DNA of 7,075 nt from Phycisphaerales bacterium (GTDB taxonomy: Bacteria; Planctomycetota; Phycisphaerae; Phycisphaerales; UBA1924). Position numbers and translations under genes: made by a program. Shown here one piece after another: positions 5,401 through 7,075 of this stretch. The stretch covers positions 1 to 7,075 of the forward strand of contig JAIEQQ010000195.1 in assembly GCA_019747615.1 (NCBI GenBank), in the 5' to 3' direction. Numbering within the stretch: position 1 is the stretch's first letter; each line of letters starts with the position of its first letter. The notes under the pieces are model-generated. The model saw only the letters and a program-made list of their open reading frames with translations, made no database searches and had not been told where the DNA came from.

Positions 5401-6748
5401 CAGCGAGCAGATCGCCGGGCTCATGGAGTTCGGCAAGGGCCCGCTCGCCGCGGCTCTCAGCGAGACCCTGGACATCGCCTTCGGTGTCACGATCGCGCCC
5501 GCGTCATGGCCGCTGGACGCCGCCCCTGACTATCTGACACTCCGCGTCGAAGCCATCGAGCCGCCGAAGCCCAACGCACCGAGCGCCGAGTTCACGGTCT
5601 GCGGCGCCGGGCGCGATGTGACCGAGCTGCGCACGAGACTCGGCCCACGCATCGAGCGTGCCCTCGCCGCCCAAGCCCGCGACCGCTTCGCCCGCGTCGC
5701 GATCACATCCTGGGATTTCGGCCCGCTCGCGCCATCCATCGAACAGGAAGACGGCACCACCGCCTTCACCGCGATCATCGACAACCGCAGCAGCGTCGCG
5801 CTCTCACTCATGGAAGAGCAGCGCTACGCCGAGGGCTGCACGCGCGCCGGCGTGCGCCGCCTCTTCGTCCTGGCGGCCAAGGACGAACTCGAACAACGCT
5901 CGCTCGCCTTGCCAAACCTGAGCGACCTCGAACGCTGGTACTCCGCCAGCCCGCCGCTGGGCAGCGCCAAAGACCTGCACGACGCGATGTGCTGCATCAC
6001 CTGCGAGCGTGTGTTCATGTTCGGCCAGCCGCCGATCCGCGATCGCGAAGCGTTCGACGAACGCCTGCAACAGCAGTGGGGGAGGCTCGGCCAGACGCTC
6101 ATCGACACGTCGTCGTTCGTGGGCAAGGTCCTCGAGCCGCGCTTTCTCGTGGCCAAGCGCCTCTCCACCGGCACCAACCGCCTCTGGGCCGCCAGCATCG
6201 CCGACATCCGCGAGCACGCGGCGTACCTCATGCCCCCCGGCTTCCTGCACCTCACACCTTGGGACCGCCTCCAGCGCTACCCGCTCTACGCCCAGGCCAT
6301 GCGCCAGCGACTGCTCAATCTCCGCGAAGACGGCAGCGGCGCCGAGACGCAGCTCCTGGCCACGATCAACCCCTGGCACAAGCGCCTCACGGCGTGGGTC
6401 TCACGCGCGATGACCGCCGAACGCCAGCGAGCCCAGGCGGCGGGCGGCCCGGGCGGTGGGGGGGCGGTGGGGGTGGGGGGGAAGGCGCGGGGGGGCGGGG
6501 CCATGCCCCTGTCTCGACGCGCGGCTCCGACGGTCAACGCTGACGCGGGCCTCTGGACCTTGCAGCCCGGCGCTCTCCCTGCGGAGGTGGAGGTTTTCCG
6601 CTGGGCCGTTGAGGACTTCCGCCTCGCGGTCTTCTCCGCTCCCACCGCCCCCGGCTCCTCAGCCCCCGACGCCGCCGCGGCCAAGGACACCAAGCGGCTG
6701 GAGACGCTCGCCAAGGCCGCCGAGGCGGTGGACCCGTCGCAGCGATGA
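2495..6748 (+). CDS. hrpA: ATP-dependent RNA helicase HrpA (DEAH box, DUF3418 C terminus)
   Basis: 1417 residues, somewhat longer than E. coli HrpA (about 1300). It is a cytoplasmic 3'-5' RNA helicase of the DEAH/RHA group; HrpA acts in mRNA processing and in rescuing stalled or collided ribosomes. All helicase motifs are present: I GETGSGKTTQ (101-110), Ia HTQPRRLAAR (128-137), II DEAH (208-211), III SAT (240-242), IV ILVFLPGEREI (309-319), V LATNVAETSLTVP (364-376) and VI QRSGRCGR (413-420). The HA2-like part follows (about 465-560). An OB-fold region lies at about 645-715, with NGIRGNKCSIFPGS and KRPKWFVASEIV. DUF3418, the HrpA-specific C-terminal region, covers about 765-1390 and ends with the conserved FRWAVEDFRLAVFS. 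Two insertions stand out: about 13 residues after GILLAE (183-197) and a Gly-rich linker at 1317-1335. The start is GTG 2495, the first possible start in frame; homology seems to begin near residue 14. TTG 2522 and ATG 2567 are alternatives, and none has a clear Shine-Dalgarno. No inactivating change is seen. Confidence 0.96.
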   Translation: MPSLRYARPLGIDFTKLAPRLEGVMLEDLPALRAALGNLNHSSPASVVDAFIQRLERSEKRVAARRSLAPTPRFDQDLPVIARRREIADAIRDHQVVILCGETGSGKTTQLPQICLSLGRGVRGLIGHTQPRRLAARAVATRIAAELSTPLGRQVGFKVRFGDQTSGETMIKLMTDGILLAEATGGAGNADSAGRDQDLLRYDTIIIDEAHERSLNIDFLLGYLKRLLPRRPDLKVIVTSATIDPARFSDHFGGPTVAPVLMVSGRTFPVEMRYSPVSDRDEITGEVDNQAIVDAAHELCSPRLVEGDILVFLPGEREIRDTEAALRRDGPSGAEILPLYSRLTEQEQDRVFKPSAPGRRKIVLATNVAETSLTVPGIRYVIDAGLVRLARYDPRKKVQRLPIEMVSQASANQRSGRCGRVAAGVCIRLYSESAFNAQPIFTDPEIRRTDLSAVILRAKAMDLGPVNEFPFLDMPSATAIRDGCETLFELGALETKYPDGEITPVGRSLAQLPVDPRVGRMLIGGRDFRCVPEMIVLAGALETQDPLQRPAGRESAADIAHSAFKSEKSDFVTLLNLWRMFDMEVRRGRESSAQAWCREQFVSAARMREWIETAEQLRDAAIDAGLADERSADFRGVGEADDASVHKALLTGLITSVCCRDDAGGGYEYNGIRGNKCSIFPGSCLFKKRPKWFVASEIVQTTKLYARTLGPIEPSWLEDAAPHMLTREVEGPHLDEVNGEPSCFERLTLTGLTVVPRRKASLSSADPVLARRVLIDRLLIGNEYPSAATFTHHNAKVLALAIECGAKLRLTESPIDHARLRDHFEKLIPASVVSRSRLDVWRHEAERREPRVLFLSQDIVLKPEAFEALDQSRFPTSLTITRASGEAASCPISYRMASGKDTDGATVRVLLTDLPRIDADRTPWGVPGWLGEKVASLIKQLPKAERAKIEAVALATAKTTDTKLALAAISEQIAGLMEFGKGPLAAALSETLDIAFGVTIAPASWPLDAAPDYLTLRVEAIEPPKPNAPSAEFTVCGAGRDVTELRTRLGPRIERALAAQARDRFARVAITSWDFGPLAPSIEQEDGTTAFTAIIDNRSSVALSLMEEQRYAEGCTRAGVRRLFVLAAKDELEQRSLALPNLSDLERWYSASPPLGSAKDLHDAMCCITCERVFMFGQPPIRDREAFDERLQQQWGRLGQTLIDTSSFVGKVLEPRFLVAKRLSTGTNRLWAASIADIREHAAYLMPPGFLHLTPWDRLQRYPLYAQAMRQRLLNLREDGSGAETQLLATINPWHKRLTAWVSRAMTAERQRAQAAGGPGGGGAVGVGGKARGGGAMPLSRRAAPTVNADAGLWTLQPGALPAEVEVFRWAVEDFRLAVFSAPTAPGSSAPDAAAAKDTKRLETLAKAAEAVDPSQR
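6451..6500 (+). repeat. G-run tract within hrpA coding a Gly-rich linker
   Basis: Runs of 7 G (6458-6464), 5 G (6469-6473), 7 G (6475-6481), 7 G (6489-6495) and 4 G (6497-6500), separated by one to seven bases, make a strong G-quadruplex pattern on the coding strand and so in the mRNA. They encode a Gly/Val/Ala linker between the body of DUF3418 and its conserved last segment. The frame stays correct past the tract, because the expected FRW...FRLAVFS motif follows. Confidence 0.75.
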
Positions 6749-6786
6749 CCCTCCGTCGCGTGGTTTGCCGCAATCATCACGTTGAT

Positions 6787-6816
6787 TTGTAACTTTCGCC
6801 CGCGGCGCGGTATGCT
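6787..6816 (+). promoter_or_regulatory. Sigma70-like promoter candidate for the H1-like gene
   Basis: TTGTAA (6787-6792) and TATGCT (6811-6816) are 18 bp apart, each matching the consensus in four of six bases. They lie where the sequence is locally AT-richer than the rest of the window. Transcription would start near 6823, giving a leader of about 64 nt. An alternative -35, TTGATT (6782-6787), is at an unfavourable 23 bp. Confidence 0.42.
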
Positions 6817-6821
6817 GAAGG

Positions 6822-6861
6822 CCAGAGGCCGGGGCCGCCGCGAGTGACGGTCGGCCTCTGG
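6822..6861 (+). promoter_or_regulatory. Perfect 10-bp inverted repeat in the leader of the H1-like gene
   Basis: CCAGAGGCCG (6822-6831) is the exact reverse complement of CGGCCTCTGG (6852-6861), with 20 nt between. CCG (6838-6840) and CGG (6848-6850) inside the loop could pair too. It begins at the predicted transcription start and ends 15 nt before the ribosome binding site. It could be a 5'-terminal mRNA stem-loop affecting stability or translation, or a DNA operator overlapping +1. It is not followed by a U tract, so an intrinsic terminator for hrpA is less likely. Confidence 0.55.
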
Positions 6862-6876
6862 TACTCACGCAGACGT

Positions 6877-6880
6877 GGAG
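6877..6880 (+). promoter_or_regulatory. Ribosome binding site of the H1-like gene
   Basis: GGAG (in GTGGAGAA) lies 6 nt before ATG 6887 and decides this start. Confidence 0.6.
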
Positions 6881-6886
6881 AACGAC

Positions 6887-7075
6887 ATGGCGAAGAAGAC
6901 CAAGAAGAAGGCCACCAAGAAGTCCAGCAAGCCCGCCAAGAAGGCCGGCGGCGGGATGAAGAAGTCCGCCGCCAAGAAGTCGCCGGCCAAAAAGTCCAGC
7001 GCCAAGAAGTCGCCCGCGAAAGAGTCGCAGCCGATCAAGGACCCCGCCGGCGGGCTGACCGATGCCGGTCGGGCG
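6887..7075 (+). CDS. Lysine-rich histone-H1-like protein, 3' partial (possible DUF6321 domain follows)
   Basis: 63 residues are visible before the right edge. The first 45 contain 19 lysines mixed with Ala, Ser, Thr and Pro, in a degenerate KK-S-(P/S)-A pattern (KKSPAKKSSAKKSPAK at 30-45). This resembles histone H1 C-terminal tails and bacterial H1-like or HU-tail proteins that bind DNA without sequence specificity. The tail is N-terminal here and is followed by IKDPAGGLTDAGRA (50-63), which resembles, from memory, the opening of the DUF6321 domain (K-D-P-x-GGLT-x-AGR). A small DNA- or RNA-binding nucleoid protein is the likeliest role. The start is well supported (Shine-Dalgarno 6 nt upstream, promoter candidate and leader). 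Its separate promoter and stem-loop suggest a unit independent of hrpA. A lysine-rich tail on another kind of protein remains possible because the rest is missing. Confidence 0.75.
   Translation, partial: MAKKTKKKATKKSSKPAKKAGGGMKKSAAKKSPAKKSSAKKSPAKESQPIKDPAGGLTDAGRA

Larger units (their letters stand above)
6749..6886. other. Spacer between hrpA and the H1-like gene
   Basis: The 138-bp gap starts right after the hrpA stop and shows no clear intrinsic terminator for it. Its central part (6769-6797) is notably less GC-rich than the surroundings and leads into the promoter candidate and inverted repeat listed separately. Confidence 0.4.

Noticed and set aside
6451..6500. Possible frameshift or assembly error in the G runs of hrpA
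   Set aside because: The conserved C-terminal FRW...FRLAVFS motif continues in the same frame after the tract, so the frame is intact.
6822..6861. Inverted repeat as an intrinsic terminator of hrpA
   Set aside because: No U tract follows either arm (TACTCACG comes next), and it lies downstream of a plausible promoter for the next gene.

Overview
This is a GC-rich window with dense genes and short spacers. Codon choice, a long HrpA-type helicase, a lysine-rich H1-like protein and mostly weak ribosome binding sites suggest a planctomycete (perhaps Phycisphaerae) or a similar high-GC environmental bacterium. That assignment is inference: no rRNA or marker gene is present to confirm it.

Layout. 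(1) Bases 2-1725 (+) hold two translationally coupled genes. The first is the C-terminal part of a DUF2169-type protein, cut by the left edge. The second is a 379-residue PAAR-like protein with a hydrophobic Gly/Ala-rich domain and a low-complexity Gly/Ser tail. Such pairs usually belong to type VI secretion (T6SS) spike and cargo modules. (2) A 103-bp convergent gap with two consecutive stem-loops separates this module from a 90-residue minus-strand hypothetical gene (1829-2101). (3) A divergent spacer leads to a 36-residue single-span membrane protein (2284-2394, +) with a very good ribosome binding site. (4) Most of the window is a complete, intact hrpA homologue (2495-6748, +): a DEAH-box RNA helicase with the HrpA-specific DUF3418 C-terminal region and an unusual Gly-rich linker encoded by long G runs. 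(5) The right end holds a promoter candidate, a 10-bp perfect inverted repeat where the mRNA 5' end should lie, and the start of a lysine-rich histone-H1-like gene cut by the right edge.

How the genes relate. The DUF2169 and PAAR-like genes overlap by ATGA and very likely act together, the first probably helping to load or deliver the second. The remaining genes look like independent units: RNA metabolism (HrpA), nucleoid or DNA binding (H1-like) and two small proteins of unknown role. No mobile element, CRISPR array, tRNA or rRNA was seen. The features most worth follow-up are the PAAR-like protein with its unusual C-terminal half, the 36-residue membrane protein, and the 5' stem-loop of the H1-like gene.
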